Source: an uncultured Collinsella sp.
GTDB taxonomy: Bacteria; Actinomycetota; Coriobacteriia; Coriobacteriales; Coriobacteriaceae
DNA: 64,000 nt
Direction: 5' to 3'
Assembly (NCBI GenBank): GCA_959604825.1
Contig: CAUHCN010000005.1
Coordinates: 1 to 64,000, forward strand
Shown here: positions 40,731 through 49,838 of the stretch, in pieces
Layout of the letters: each line of letters begins with the position of its first letter
How positions within the stretch are numbered: the first letter of the stretch is position 1
The notes under the pieces: generated by a model
The model's input: only the letters and a program-made list of their open reading frames with translations
Databases searched by the model: none
Told to the model about the DNA's origin: nothing
Translations under genes and position numbers: made by a program

Positions 40731-43043
40731 CTACGCCGACGCGCTGTCGCGAGCCGCCTGGCATGTAGGAGTCTGACGCAGCGTAAGCGGCTTGTCCCCC
40801 GCCTCGGCTGACGTGGTCAGCGTATATGTGATCGTCGTCGTCTCGCCAGCATGCAGGTCAACGGTGCCCGAATAGAAGGGGATTCCATGCCACGTAGCGG
40901 CGCCAAGACCAAACTGGGTGCCCTCGACGGTCAGATCAGTAATGTTGCCGCCCGTCGGGGCAAACAACGAGACATTCAGACGCTCGTCGTCGCGCGCGGC
41001 ATCGGGCGCGCTCGCCGCGACGTAGTCGGGCAGCTTGCCGGCCTCCTCCTGCGTCATGATGTTCGTCAGGGTAACGGTGATGCGATACGAGCATGTGCCG
41101 TCACCGTTCTTGATGCCCTGGCCAATCTGCGTATCGGCATTCAGGTACCAGTCGAGCTTGGAGAAGCTCAGGTTGTTAAAGTAGACACCAGCAACGGGAT
41201 CTTCACTCGGGTCATCCGGATCGGGCAGCGAGGCGTCGATGTTCATCTCCTTGATAGCGTTCTGCTCGTCATCGTTTTTCATCCACGCGATCAGGCGGCC
41301 CTCTTCGGCACCGCGCTCAACGGCGCTGACAAGCTTCGTAACATCGACATCGCCGATACCGCCAAGGATCTTGTCGAAGGCGGCGCTGGCAACAGCCGCA
41401 AAGATACCGTCCGACTCCTCGACCGGATAGTTCCAGTACACATCGTGCATGAGGACCTTTGCGGCGTTGGTGCCGTCGACAACCGTTCCGTCGGGCAGCG
41501 ACACGTTACCGACCAGGCCCAGCAGATACTGCAGGAACACCGGGTCGATACCCACGACGCCGTCAACGTCCTGGCCATATTGAGATTTCCACAGCGCGGC
41601 GACACGCTGCGAGTTGCGGGGCCAATCAGGCGAATAGGTATTGCCCGAGTTGTACAGGTTACTGTGGTTGCCGAACAGCGCCTCATCCTCTTCGTCGACG
41701 CTCTCGACTGCCTCATCCTCGCTGAGTCCAATGCGGGGAACAAACTCGCCAATCGACATCTGGCCGTCGGTGACCGAAATCAGGCCCTGCGAACCGCCAA
41801 AGCCGCCGCAGGCACGAATCTCGACGTTGTTCATGGCGTACACAAGGTAGTTGCGCGTCTGGCCGTTGGCGCCGAGCATCTGCGGAAGGACGGGGGCGAC
41901 CTTCTCCGCCGCGTCAACCGCGCCGTTGAGGGTGGCAAAGCCGTCCTTGGCCTTATCGACCAGCTCGGTCACCTGGGAAATATGAGTATCGCCAATGCCC
42001 TGGATCTTCTCGTTGGCGCTCTTGAACACCTTCGAGCTGCTGGAAAGCGAATCGGCGACCGCCTGCAGCGCGGACACGTTAATCATGCCGTCCTGAAACA
42101 GCTTGCCGGGCGTGGCCTGCGAAAGGTTATCGGCCATGGGAACCAGCGCATTGCTCGAGACATCGGACAGGGCGTCGATCATGGTGCGGGCCGCATTGAT
42201 GTCGCTGCCATACACCGGGATAAACGAAGCCGCCGTCCACAGCGGGCTCGAGGTCTCTGCCTTCATGCTGTCGCAAAGCTCATCAATCTTCTTCGCGTCG
42301 TCAGGCAGCGTCGAAAAATCGCCCGACGTGACCTTGTCCTTAAGGCCACCGACAATCTCGACGGCCTCCTTCGCTTCACTCTTTACGGTCTTTGCCGAGT
42401 TAAGCAGCATAAAGCCGCTTGCGCCAAGCGCAACGAGAAGCACCGCGACTACAGCGGCAATAATGGCGCCGGTGTGACGCTTTTTGCGTTCGCCCTTGCG
42501 ATGGCGATGACGGACCAGACCGTCAGAGGTCGAACTCGACGAAGCGTCGCCGCCATAGTTCAAGCCAAAATCGTAATAATCTTCCTTGGAACCCGAGCCC
42601 GCAAACTCGGCACCGCTATCATCCAGGCGGGCGAACGTGCCAGTCTCGGAGGCGCCGGTGTAAATCGTGCCAAGGTTACCCGTAAGCCCCGCGCCACCGG
42701 CAGAGGGAGTATTGTTGGCGGCCTTGCCGGCATTAACGTTGCCGGCGGCATTCGCGGCGTTGGTAGCACCTGCGTTGTTCGCGGGTACCGAAGGAGCCCC
42801 ACTCGGCCGCGACGCGGAGATTGCACCGCCCGCAAAGACATTCCCTCTTGCACGGCCGGTCTTTTTTGCCTTTTGTGACTGCTCGTACAGAGCGGTAAAC
42901 ATCGCCGTCTCGCCCGGGGACACGCGCTTACCGGAACCGCCCTGTCCAGCGCCGCCCGGCGTGCCGGCCTTACCAGCCCCGTTCGGACGCGGCGGAACTG
43001 CAGGACGGCCGCTATCGCTGCCCTTAAAGTGATTACCAGCCAT
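40731..43043 (-). CDS. DUF4012 membrane-anchored protein
   Basis: A 770-residue actinobacterial DUF4012 protein. Residues 1 to about 180 are low-complexity, rich in G, A, N and P; a basic stretch (RHRHRKGERKKRH) and one membrane helix (AIIAAVVAVLLVALGASGFML, about residues 195-217) follow; the rest is extracytoplasmic and holds the family core TRNYLVYAMNNVEIRACGGFGGS. DUF4012 proteins are linked to cell-surface polysaccharide loci, but no function is established. The ATG at 43043 follows GAGGATTTCTTT. Confidence 0.85.
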   Translation of the reverse strand: MAGNHFKGSDSGRPAVPPRPNGAGKAGTPGGAGQGGSGKRVSPGETAMFTALYEQSQKAKKTGRARGNVFAGGAISASRPSGAPSVPANNAGATNAANAAGNVNAGKAANNTPSAGGAGLTGNLGTIYTGASETGTFARLDDSGAEFAGSGSKEDYYDFGLNYGGDASSSSTSDGLVRHRHRKGERKKRHTGAIIAAVVAVLLVALGASGFMLLNSAKTVKSEAKEAVEIVGGLKDKVTSGDFSTLPDDAKKIDELCDSMKAETSSPLWTAASFIPVYGSDINAARTMIDALSDVSSNALVPMADNLSQATPGKLFQDGMINVSALQAVADSLSSSSKVFKSANEKIQGIGDTHISQVTELVDKAKDGFATLNGAVDAAEKVAPVLPQMLGANGQTRNYLVYAMNNVEIRACGGFGGSQGLISVTDGQMSIGEFVPRIGLSEDEAVESVDEEDEALFGNHSNLYNSGNTYSPDWPRNSQRVAALWKSQYGQDVDGVVGIDPVFLQYLLGLVGNVSLPDGTVVDGTNAAKVLMHDVYWNYPVEESDGIFAAVASAAFDKILGGIGDVDVTKLVSAVERGAEEGRLIAWMKNDDEQNAIKEMNIDASLPDPDDPSEDPVAGVYFNNLSFSKLDWYLNADTQIGQGIKNGDGTCSYRITVTLTNIMTQEEAGKLPDYVAASAPDAARDDERLNVSLFAPTGGNITDLTVEGTQFGLGAATWHGIPFYSGTVDLHAGETTTITYTLTTSAEAGDKPLTLRQTPTCQAARDSASA

Positions 43044-43192
43044 AAAGAAATCCTCGCAATTGAGTCGCAATGAAAAAGTCCATAACGTTACTAGTTTATG
43101 GCATTTTGAGCATCGACAGCTAAACTCCAGACACGGACATCAATTGGCGAAAATGCAGCACAACACCTTTTCTGTCTTGGCGGCGGCGCCAG

Positions 43193-44215
43193 CTACACCG
43201 TGAGGAACATCATCACGATGATCATGGCAAAGCCGATAAGGTCGGTCGGCAAAAACACCGTGCCCAGCATAACGGCGCTGGTGATGGTCGCCGAAACCGG
43301 CTCCACAGTTCCGATGAGGCTCGCACGCACCGAGCCGATGTCCTTAACGCCCTGCATATAGAGCATGTAAGCAAAAAACGAGCCGATAACCACGAATACC
43401 GCGAGCGCCTCGACGCCGGCAGCGTCGAGTGCCGGCATATGCGCCCAAGGCTGCACGAAGACGCACGAGACCACGCCCGCCGTGAGCATTGCCGAGCCCG
43501 TGACGATGGGGCTGCCGTATTCGGGCAGGATCTTGGCGGGAATCACCGCCATACACGTGGCGCTGACCGCACACATAAGACCTGCTGCCAGGCCAAGCGG
43601 CGAGATATTCAGGCTGGTGGGGTCGCCGCCGGTGGCGATTAAAAAGGTTCCACCCAGAGCCAGGCCAATGCCGATAACTTCGCGAGTACGCGGCATGCGG
43701 CGATCGGTCACGCAGGTGTAGCCCATGATGATAACGAGCTGCAGGCACTGGAGCACCGTCGCGGTTCCGGCGTTCGTCAGGCGCACGGCCGAAAGATAGC
43801 AAAACTGGTTGAACAGCAGACCAAAGGCGGTAAAGAGCAGCAGCTGCTTGCGATCGGCGGGTGTGGTCCAGAGCTTAATCAGGCGCTCGCGGTCGCGCGT
43901 AACAACCACGGCCATAAAGAGTAGACCGGCGAGAATCTGACGCACGCTCATAAGCCACAAGGTGTCGACGTGGTAGGTATCGAACAGAAAGCTCGCGCTG
44001 GTGCCCGAGAAGCCCCAAAACGAACCGCCCACCAGCGTAGCCAAGACGCCCGCGATCATCTTGCGCGTCGAAGCGCTGTTCAGGCGGTCGCGCCATGCGC
44101 GACGGGTGTTGCGGCTGAGCTCGTCGGTGCCCTCGGGCACATCAATGTTCGATATATCGGTCATCGGCACCGAAGCCCCTGCGCCTTCGACCTGCTCGAC
44201 ACACTCTTTGCTCAT
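43193..44215 (-). CDS. EamA/DMT-superfamily permease
   Basis: A 340-residue membrane protein with ten predicted helices in two EamA repeats (first repeat starts GVLATLVGGSFWGFSGTSASFLF, second GLAAGLMCAVSATCMAVIPAKIL). About 50 hydrophilic residues precede the first helix. Members export or import small metabolites; the substrate is unknown. The ATG at 44215 follows GGGGGAGTGGA; the longer frame has no site. Confidence 0.9.
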   Translation of the reverse strand: MSKECVEQVEGAGASVPMTDISNIDVPEGTDELSRNTRRAWRDRLNSASTRKMIAGVLATLVGGSFWGFSGTSASFLFDTYHVDTLWLMSVRQILAGLLFMAVVVTRDRERLIKLWTTPADRKQLLLFTAFGLLFNQFCYLSAVRLTNAGTATVLQCLQLVIIMGYTCVTDRRMPRTREVIGIGLALGGTFLIATGGDPTSLNISPLGLAAGLMCAVSATCMAVIPAKILPEYGSPIVTGSAMLTAGVVSCVFVQPWAHMPALDAAGVEALAVFVVIGSFFAYMLYMQGVKDIGSVRASLIGTVEPVSATITSAVMLGTVFLPTDLIGFAMIIVMMFLTV

Positions 44216-44445
44216 TCCACTCCCCCGAAACAGTCTGGAAGCAATTCGGCTTACCTTACCACGGCGAAGGCACCAGCCGAAGGCTTGTCCGCTTATCGGT
44301 AGGACAATTCCGCAGGCGTCTTTCCATGGCTCGATACCGCAATGGCCTTGCATTATGCGACAGCCAAATCGCGGCAGCAGGCTCTTTTGAAATGGATATG
44401 ACAAAGCCCCGAATTCCACAATGTAAGCGATTTTTAAAAATGTTC

Positions 44446-44474
44446 TTGCCACCGAGTTCAGGCTCCGTTATATT
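44446..44474 (+). promoter_or_regulatory. Promoter of tRNA-Val
   Basis: TTGCCA (44446-44451), 17-base spacer, TATATT (44469-44474). Confidence 0.75.
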
Positions 44475-44503
44475 ATCCCTTGCGCGCTTGCGCACCCTTG
44501 ATC

Positions 44504-44578
44504 GGGCGTTTAGCTCAGGGGGAGAGCGCTTCCCTGACACGGAAGAGGTCAGAAGTTCAAATCTTCTAACGCCCACCA
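44504..44578 (+). tRNA. tRNA-Val(GAC)
   Basis: 75-nt cloverleaf with GGGCGTT/AACGCCC acceptor, anticodon loop CTGACAC (GAC), T-arm GTTCAAATC and encoded ACCA end. Confidence 0.97.
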
Positions 44579-44586
44579 AATGTTCG

Positions 44587-44624
44587 CAGCTCAGAGGCTA
44601 TGTCCTCTGGGCTGTTTTGTTTTA
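44587..44624 (+). terminator. Terminator of tRNA-Val
   Basis: Stem CAGCTCAGAGG/CCTCTGGGCTG (one G-T pair) with a 6-base loop followed by TTTTGTTTT. Confidence 0.9.
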
Positions 44625-44913
44625 TGTCGCCAAATCCGCTGGCAGTTCCAACCGTCATCGCAACGTAGCATCAATTCACCTGACGAATGGCTGCCAAACA
44701 AATTCAATACCCCAACATCAACAATAGCCAGGCACAAAACTGCGCCGCAAGCTGCTCCAACCGCCCAACTGGTCAAAAGCCGACCATCTACTTGCCAATT
44801 TATCTAACGGCGTAACCAAGCAGTCCGCGCCGCAACTTCTCAACAAAACGCCGCGATGTCTGCGCCCTGCGGTATCCTTGAGCCGCTCGCACCTGCAGCA
44901 CCAAGGAGCCGCC
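44625..44913. other. Intergenic region, no gene seen
   Basis: Nothing convincing is encoded. The first 35 bases (ATGTCGCCAAATCCGCTGG then CAGTTCCAACC) weakly resemble the inverted T-arm motif found behind the other tRNA terminators, but the match is too poor to call. Confidence 0.4.
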
Positions 44914-45600
44914 ATGCGCACCGAGCTCGATGTCCCCTTTTCGCACAAAGAAGAAGCCAAGGCGCTGGGCGCCAAATGGGACCGGACCAAGAAGATCTGG
45001 TATGTACCCAGCGGCGTCAACCCCGAGCCCTTTGCCGAGTGGCTGCCCGGTGTTGACCGATCCGACCCCTCAGCGCCGTATATATATCTAGTACTGGGCA
45101 AGCGCGAGTGCTGGAAATGCCACGAAGAGACCTCGGTCGCGGCCTTCGGTATTCCCTATCGAACCGATGACGGCAAGGGCATCGCCATTGCGCACGCGCC
45201 CAACGAAGCCGGGCACATTACCATCGACACGGCCAATGCCAACGCGCTCGCCATTGTTCCCGCTCTTGGCTGCGTCCCGGGCGAGATCCGCGACTATCTT
45301 TCTAAACGCTGTGGCTACAAACCCGTAGGCGCACGAGCCTCCAAAGCCCCGTCGCTCGGCAACACGTGCACCAGTTGCGACGCGCTGCAAGGCAGCCACT
45401 ATCTGTTCGAAGAACCCACGTCCCCGTTTGCCCTCACCGCCATCAACAAGCTGCCGGCACTGGAGTTTGTGCGTGTCGAAGTTGCCGGCGTCTTTGGCGT
45501 CCCGGCCACGCGCACCGACTTTGACCAGGCACTCTTTACTTGGGCACGCGACCATCACGCCGAGTTCCACAAGCAGCTCGGTGAGGGGATTTATTTGTAG
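44914..45600 (+). CDS. DUF5710-domain protein with two CxxC pairs
   Basis: A 228-residue cytoplasmic protein. Residues 1-45 match the DUF5710 pattern (LDVPFSHKEEAKALGAKWDRTKKIWYVP), a short domain often fused to DNA-processing or primase-like proteins. A CWKC pair and a CTSC pair could bind zinc. Function unknown. The ATG at 44914 follows AAGGAGCCGCC. Confidence 0.75.
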   Translation: MRTELDVPFSHKEEAKALGAKWDRTKKIWYVPSGVNPEPFAEWLPGVDRSDPSAPYIYLVLGKRECWKCHEETSVAAFGIPYRTDDGKGIAIAHAPNEAGHITIDTANANALAIVPALGCVPGEIRDYLSKRCGYKPVGARASKAPSLGNTCTSCDALQGSHYLFEEPTSPFALTAINKLPALEFVRVEVAGVFGVPATRTDFDQALFTWARDHHAEFHKQLGEGIYL

Positions 45601-45614
45601 GAACGGAGATGCCT

Positions 45615-45899
45615 TCACAGCCAGCTCCTCCGCATCACCCATCCCTCGTCGCCGGCGTCGTACACGATATCGAGGCCACAAACAGGGCATTTCTCCTGAT
45701 ACACCGGCATATGAACGCCTGTCCGTTTTCTCACTTCGTCGCTAAGTCTGTCGCGCGCATCGATGAACCGAATGTCGAGGCACGGTATTTGCGAGCCGCA
45801 GCAAGGACAGGAGACGACAAACGACCCGCAATCAACTTCTACGCTCGGAAACATTTTGTTGTCTATAAGGGCACACGGCAGTTTTCCGTACTTCCCCAT
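45615..45899 (-). CDS. Small protein with two CxxC pairs
   Basis: A 94-residue protein starting MGKYGKLPCALIDNKMFPS, with CPCCGSQ and CPVCGLD about 45 residues apart; together they could form a zinc ribbon. No family is recognised. The ATG at 45899 has GAGGCGATATTGCG before it and follows the upstream gene by 20 bases, so the two are likely co-transcribed. It converges with the DUF5710 gene. Confidence 0.6.
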   Translation of the reverse strand: MGKYGKLPCALIDNKMFPSVEVDCGSFVVSCPCCGSQIPCLDIRFIDARDRLSDEVRKRTGVHMPVYQEKCPVCGLDIVYDAGDEGWVMRRSWL

Positions 45900-45919
45900 C
45901 GCAATATCGCCTCGCCAGC

Positions 45920-46489
45920 TCACGCTCGCTCCCCTCTCGCTATACAAATCAGGAAGAGCATGCACCAGCAGGCGTGCGCGAAATTGCATCGCCGCGCGAT
46001 CCGATCAAACAACACGATCGTAAAAGACCGCCAAAGCCAAATTTCGTCGTCGGTCGCACCCTGTCCGGCAAACTCAATATCGACGGGTATGTGCTTCAGA
46101 TAACTCATGTCGGGCGCAAAACGAGGGTCCGGTCCGCCTTTATGAACAGGACCGTGCAGAACAAACCATCCGTTTTCGGGCTCGAACCGCTCAACAAACG
46201 CAAGGCCGAGCACCTTATAGCCCACCTCGGTTGCAAATATGACTCCGACTGGGACGCCACATTCCATGCAGTTGAGCATTTTACGGTTGTAATTCTGGTC
46301 TCGAAAACCAACGGTACCCGGCGCTTGAACCGAGTACTTAATGACCCACGTACCATCGTCCAAATAGAGCGGAGGCACATTGTTGATGCTCTCGGTTTGC
46401 CACTGGCGCACTTGTACCCCGCTACCCCACTCCCCTGTATACTGATGTAGCACGTGTTTCATCGGGGCTTGTTGGGCCTGGTTGTTCAT
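45920..46489 (-). CDS. Hypothetical protein, 189 aa
   Basis: Unrecognised. The sequence has one CMECG pair, a Trp- and aromatic-rich middle (GFRDQNYNRKMLNC, ENGWFVLHGPVHKG) and a hydrophobic, Cys-rich C-terminus that could be a membrane-associated helix (FTIVLFDRIARRC, HACWCMLFLICIA). No clear ribosome binding site is seen before the ATG at 46489; the ATG nine codons in is an alternative. It is divergent from the gene at 46501 with only 11 bases between starts, so their promoters must overlap each other's coding ends. Confidence 0.5.
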   Translation of the reverse strand: MNNQAQQAPMKHVLHQYTGEWGSGVQVRQWQTESINNVPPLYLDDGTWVIKYSVQAPGTVGFRDQNYNRKMLNCMECGVPVGVIFATEVGYKVLGLAFVERFEPENGWFVLHGPVHKGGPDPRFAPDMSYLKHIPVDIEFAGQGATDDEIWLWRSFTIVLFDRIARRCNFAHACWCMLFLICIARGERA

Positions 46490-46500
46490 GGGAGGGTCTT

Positions 46501-46992
46501 ATGGCTGCTTCGAATCCGCCTAAGGGGAGTGTTTCTTCTTCGTCCATCAAGCCGGTTACGCGCAAAGCCGTGCGTTGCCAGCGCGAGGTCGCTTGGCTTG
46601 TCACGCAGGCGGCGGGCAGGCTTGTGGCGACCACTCAGGACGTCAATGCGCCTACGCCGAGCTTTGTGTTAGCGGCGGCGCTGGATTTTGTGCGCCAACT
46701 GGAGCTTGCCGCACAGGATGCCAGCGGCCACCTCGACTACCAGAATGTTATGGCGCCCGACCTGCAAACGTTCTGCCACATGGCCAAGTTGCCCGCCGCG
46801 CCCAATGCGCTTTCGGACGTAGGCTACATGTTTACGCTTTCGGGCGCGGACCTTATCCGTGACATCTATGCATACTGCAGTGAGCTCGCCGAGCGTCACG
46901 TCTTTGGCACGGCTGAAGTCAAACCGGGAAATGTCATCAAGCTGGTTCTTAGGCTGTTCTTGATGGACGGGTTCGGGGCCATGCCGGCGTAA
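46501..46992 (+). CDS. Hypothetical helical protein, 163 aa
   Basis: Unrecognised. After a Ser-rich N-terminus the protein is mostly helical and polar (VTRKAVRCQREVAWLVTQAAG, FVLAAALDFVRQLELAAQDA, DLIRDIYAYCSELAERHVFG). No catalytic motif or membrane segment. GGGAGGG precedes the ATG. Confidence 0.55.
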   Translation: MAASNPPKGSVSSSSIKPVTRKAVRCQREVAWLVTQAAGRLVATTQDVNAPTPSFVLAAALDFVRQLELAAQDASGHLDYQNVMAPDLQTFCHMAKLPAAPNALSDVGYMFTLSGADLIRDIYAYCSELAERHVFGTAEVKPGNVIKLVLRLFLMDGFGAMPA

Positions 46993-47092
46993 GCCGAGTC
47001 TTTAGCATCACCGTCGACTGAGCAACAACCGCTTTACCTTAGTGGGCGCCAATTGAGGGTCAATTATTGGGTTGCCTCGTCCACTAACGCAT

Positions 47093-48559
47093 TTATTCCA
47101 CGCGCTCTGACAGTCGATATTTGCGGTTGCGGCTCGTCGCCGGCGCCGTGGGCTCAAGCTCGCCTTGAGCAATGAGCGCGTTGACGCGCGACCTAACCTG
47201 GGAAATTGTAAGCTCCGTGCGTTCTGCCAGCTCACGCGTCCCCAGCTCGCCGTAATGTTTGAGTGCCGTCACAATTAAGCCCCCGCCATGATCGACCGGC
47301 TCGATCTTTGAACGGTAAAGTACGACCTTGAACCGATCGAACCCCGGGCAGAACAGGGGCTCGGCCAGACCATGCGCGCGCATGGCATCGATCATCATCG
47401 GGATGCCCGAGCCATTGCCCTCAGCCGGCGAACCTGCGCCATCCGGAAGCGGGACAATCGACATAAGTTTCACGAGCGTCGCGTTACGGCATCGGGAGCT
47501 GCCGTCAAACAAGTTCTCGCGAGTCTTTCCCCCGTAAAGGCCGCCAGGATTCGTTACCTCGACACGATCGTCAAAGACGTCGACGGCAATCGATTGTCCA
47601 CAGAACCGATCCCCGTATTCTCGATGGATTACGGCGTTGGCGATTGCCTCGCGCAGAACCTCCTCGGGAATCTCCAGCGAGTCGACACGCGAGACGCCTT
47701 GGACGGTCGAGATGCGGCGCAGGTTTTTGGCGACAGCTGCGACGGCATCCGAAATCATCTCGCCTAGGGTGCCCTCGCAGACTGTGCGGTCCATAAACCT
47801 TAGTGGCCCCGCAGCTCCCTTTTGAGTTCCCACGTGGACAGCCACATCAATGAAGAGCTTGGGATAGAACTGCTGAGGGTAAACGCCCGCGGCAAGGAGG
47901 CCGGCCTTGGTAACATTGCCCTGGAAGTCGAGGAAATTCAGACGCTCCATCTTTGTCTTCTTGTCCGCCGCACCGCGCATCGCTCGAGGCGTCAGCGAAT
48001 AGGCACGCTCTATCGTGCGGTCGACCATCGACTCGTCGAGATCGCCCACACTCGTACCGGGCACCGCATCGCGATCGCTAGGACTCGTCCGTTCATATGA
48101 CGACAGTGCCAAAACCTCGGTCGACGAAAGCGGGACATCTTTGTCATCGATGCGTTTGTAGCTGCCACCTTGAGCGCCCCGCTCTATGACATAACAAGGC
48201 TTGCTCGACGGGTCGAGCTCCTCAATCGTGATGACCAGAACCACGGTGCCCTGGAGCTCCACGCGTTCAATGGTGTATTTGGGCGGATTGGCCAGTTTTC
48301 CGCGACCGCCGGCATCACCCATGCCCGCTACGAATTGGTTGAGCACCTTCTCGGTCTCAAAGTTCTCAACCGGGACAAAGCCCGCGCGCTCGCTCACGCC
48401 GAGCACGATAATTCCGCCAGCAGTATTCGCGAATGCGCTAACTGTTTCCCATACGTCGCGGGAAAGCGTCGTGGCGCTCTCCTTGACCTCGACGTTAAGA
48501 TCGTCCGAGCCCATGCGCCTTAAAGACTCGAGCAGACCGGTCAGCTCGTTTTCGTTCAT
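47093..48559 (-). CDS. AlbA_2-domain ATP-binding regulator with winged helix
   Basis: A 488-residue protein of the family often annotated as ATP-dependent transcriptional regulator. N-terminal AlbA_2/Schlafen-type domain (LNVEVKESATTLSRDVWETVSAFANTAGG-IIVLGV), a GHKL-type HATPase_c_4 domain (LREAIANAVIHREY, DDRVEVTNPGGLYGG, GNGSGIPMM) and a C-terminal winged helix (GTRELAERTELTISQVRSRVNALIAQGEL). The second ATG (48559) is best placed after AAAGGAC. The iterated TTATCTCTC sites upstream may be its own operator. Confidence 0.88.
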   Translation of the reverse strand: MNENELTGLLESLRRMGSDDLNVEVKESATTLSRDVWETVSAFANTAGGIIVLGVSERAGFVPVENFETEKVLNQFVAGMGDAGGRGKLANPPKYTIERVELQGTVVLVITIEELDPSSKPCYVIERGAQGGSYKRIDDKDVPLSSTEVLALSSYERTSPSDRDAVPGTSVGDLDESMVDRTIERAYSLTPRAMRGAADKKTKMERLNFLDFQGNVTKAGLLAAGVYPQQFYPKLFIDVAVHVGTQKGAAGPLRFMDRTVCEGTLGEMISDAVAAVAKNLRRISTVQGVSRVDSLEIPEEVLREAIANAVIHREYGDRFCGQSIAVDVFDDRVEVTNPGGLYGGKTRENLFDGSSRCRNATLVKLMSIVPLPDGAGSPAEGNGSGIPMMIDAMRAHGLAEPLFCPGFDRFKVVLYRSKIEPVDHGGGLIVTALKHYGELGTRELAERTELTISQVRSRVNALIAQGELEPTAPATSRNRKYRLSERVE

Positions 48560-48616
48560 CTGCATGTCCTTTCGCTCGGCCCGGCGGAGAATGCCACGAA
48601 TAGATTTCCTTCGTCT

Positions 48617-48866
48617 CTCAGTTATCTCTCGTAATTATCTCTCATCTTACTGCTATCTCTCATATTAGAGATAATTGAGAGATGAAAGATAAGATGTCTG
48701 CCATCTGTTTCATGTAAACATGTTTTTGCTGATAGAACAATCAGTATTGAGACAATACCATGATTGCTTGTCTCTTTGCTGCTCAGTTATCTCTCATATT
48801 TATCTCTCGTCTTTCGGTTATCTCTCATATTAGTGACGAATGAGAGACGAGAGATGCGTGAGTGGT
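48617..48866. repeat. Two triads of TTATCTCTC iterons
   Basis: TTATCTCTC (one CTATCTCTC) starts at 48622, 48635, 48653 and again at 48787, 48800, 48818: the spacings 13 and 18 are identical in both triads, which form a direct repeat of about 70 bp with an offset of 165. Each triad is followed by inverted GAGAGAT copies, so each can also fold. They lie 60-300 bases upstream of the AlbA_2 regulator gene. Confidence 0.8.
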
Positions 48867-48891
48867 GCATGGGCGTGGATTATTGGACGGT
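48838..48891 (+). repeat. 54-bp direct repeat, left copy
   Basis: Aligns without gaps to 53970-54023, 40 of 54 positions identical by hand count, ending in the shared block GCGTGGAT..TTGGACGGT. The two copies bracket the PTS/deglycase/GntR cluster. The first bases overlap the second iteron triad. Confidence 0.65.
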
Positions 48892-48904
48892 CGGAAAATC
48901 CCTC

Positions 48905-48942
48905 AAATAAAAAACGGGGCCGGCCTTACGCCGAGCCCCGTT
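48905..48942 (-). terminator. Terminator of the PTS operon
   Basis: Stem AACGGGGC/GCCCCGTT (48913-48942) with a GC-rich loop, followed on the minus strand by TTTTTTATTT, 48 bases after the EIID stop. Confidence 0.9.
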
Positions 48943-48989
48943 TTCAAACGGTCAGTTAGTTATCCAACGCGCGAGCATAGCAGTCAACA

Positions 48990-49838
48990 TTACGCCGCCG
49001 CGAACACTCCCAAGCCCGTTCCGATGATGCAGATTGCGAAGATGCCCAAGATGATCCAAATGGTCTTGACGCCCTTTTTATAGAGGGCAACGCAAGCGAA
49101 CGTTGCCAGCAAGGGCAGCAGACCGGGGAAGATCGAATCGAACAGATCCTGCAGGACAATCTCCGAACCACCCACGTCAAAGGTCAAAGCCGTGGACAGC
49201 GAGACCTGTGCCGCAATCATGGCGCCGATAACGGTCATTCCGAGAACACCGGCAGCATGCGTCATGCGAGACATAAGGTTGCTCTCTTCGGACTGCTGCA
49301 AAAACTTGGTTCCCAAGTCGTAACCCAGATGGGCGGCGACGATACGCGTTGCAAAGTTAATCACGGAGTAGATGAGCGCGTACACGATGGGGCCGAGCGG
49401 GTTGCCCGTCGAAGCGATGCCAATACCAATGCCGGCGGCAACCACGCGGAACGTACCCCAGTAGAACGAATCGCCGATGCCGGAAAGCGGTCCCATAAGG
49501 CCGACCTTCATGGCGTTAATCGAGGACGTGTCGAAGTTCTTATCGGCAGCCGCCTGCTCTTCCATCGAAACCGTTAGGCCGGCTACAAACGGAAGCACAT
49601 GAGGCGTGATGTTAAAGAACTCGGTATGGCGATCGAGCGCCGCATAGTAATCGTCGTCGTTGGGATAGATCTTTCGCAGGGGCTTCTGAATGGTGTACAT
49701 GAAGCCCATTGCCATCATCTTGTCGTACGACTGCGAGCACTGGCTCGTAAACTGGCGAAGGAACATGCTCCGATACATATCGGGAGTCATAATCGCGTCC
49801 TTCTTGGCCTCTTTGAGGTCGGTGTTCTGGATAGCCAT
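48990..49838 (-). CDS. PTS Man-family EIID component
   Basis: A 282-residue EIID of the mannose/sorbose/fructosamine PTS class, membrane partner of EIIC. N-terminal cytoplasmic helices (SMFLRQFTSQCSQSYDKMMAMGFMYTI), the family's GLMGPLSGIGDSFYWGTFR motif, and C-terminal membrane helices. It overlaps the EIIC stop (TAATG type). Confidence 0.93.
   Translation of the reverse strand: MAIQNTDLKEAKKDAIMTPDMYRSMFLRQFTSQCSQSYDKMMAMGFMYTIQKPLRKIYPNDDDYYAALDRHTEFFNITPHVLPFVAGLTVSMEEQAAADKNFDTSSINAMKVGLMGPLSGIGDSFYWGTFRVVAAGIGIGIASTGNPLGPIVYALIYSVINFATRIVAAHLGYDLGTKFLQQSEESNLMSRMTHAAGVLGMTVIGAMIAAQVSLSTALTFDVGGSEIVLQDLFDSIFPGLLPLLATFACVALYKKGVKTIWIILGIFAICIIGTGLGVFAAA

Noticed and set aside
48617..48866. 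CRISPR array or plasmid-type replication origin
   Set aside because: Units are 9 bp with 4-9 bp gaps, too short for CRISPR; no replication initiator gene adjoins, so an operator is the better reading.
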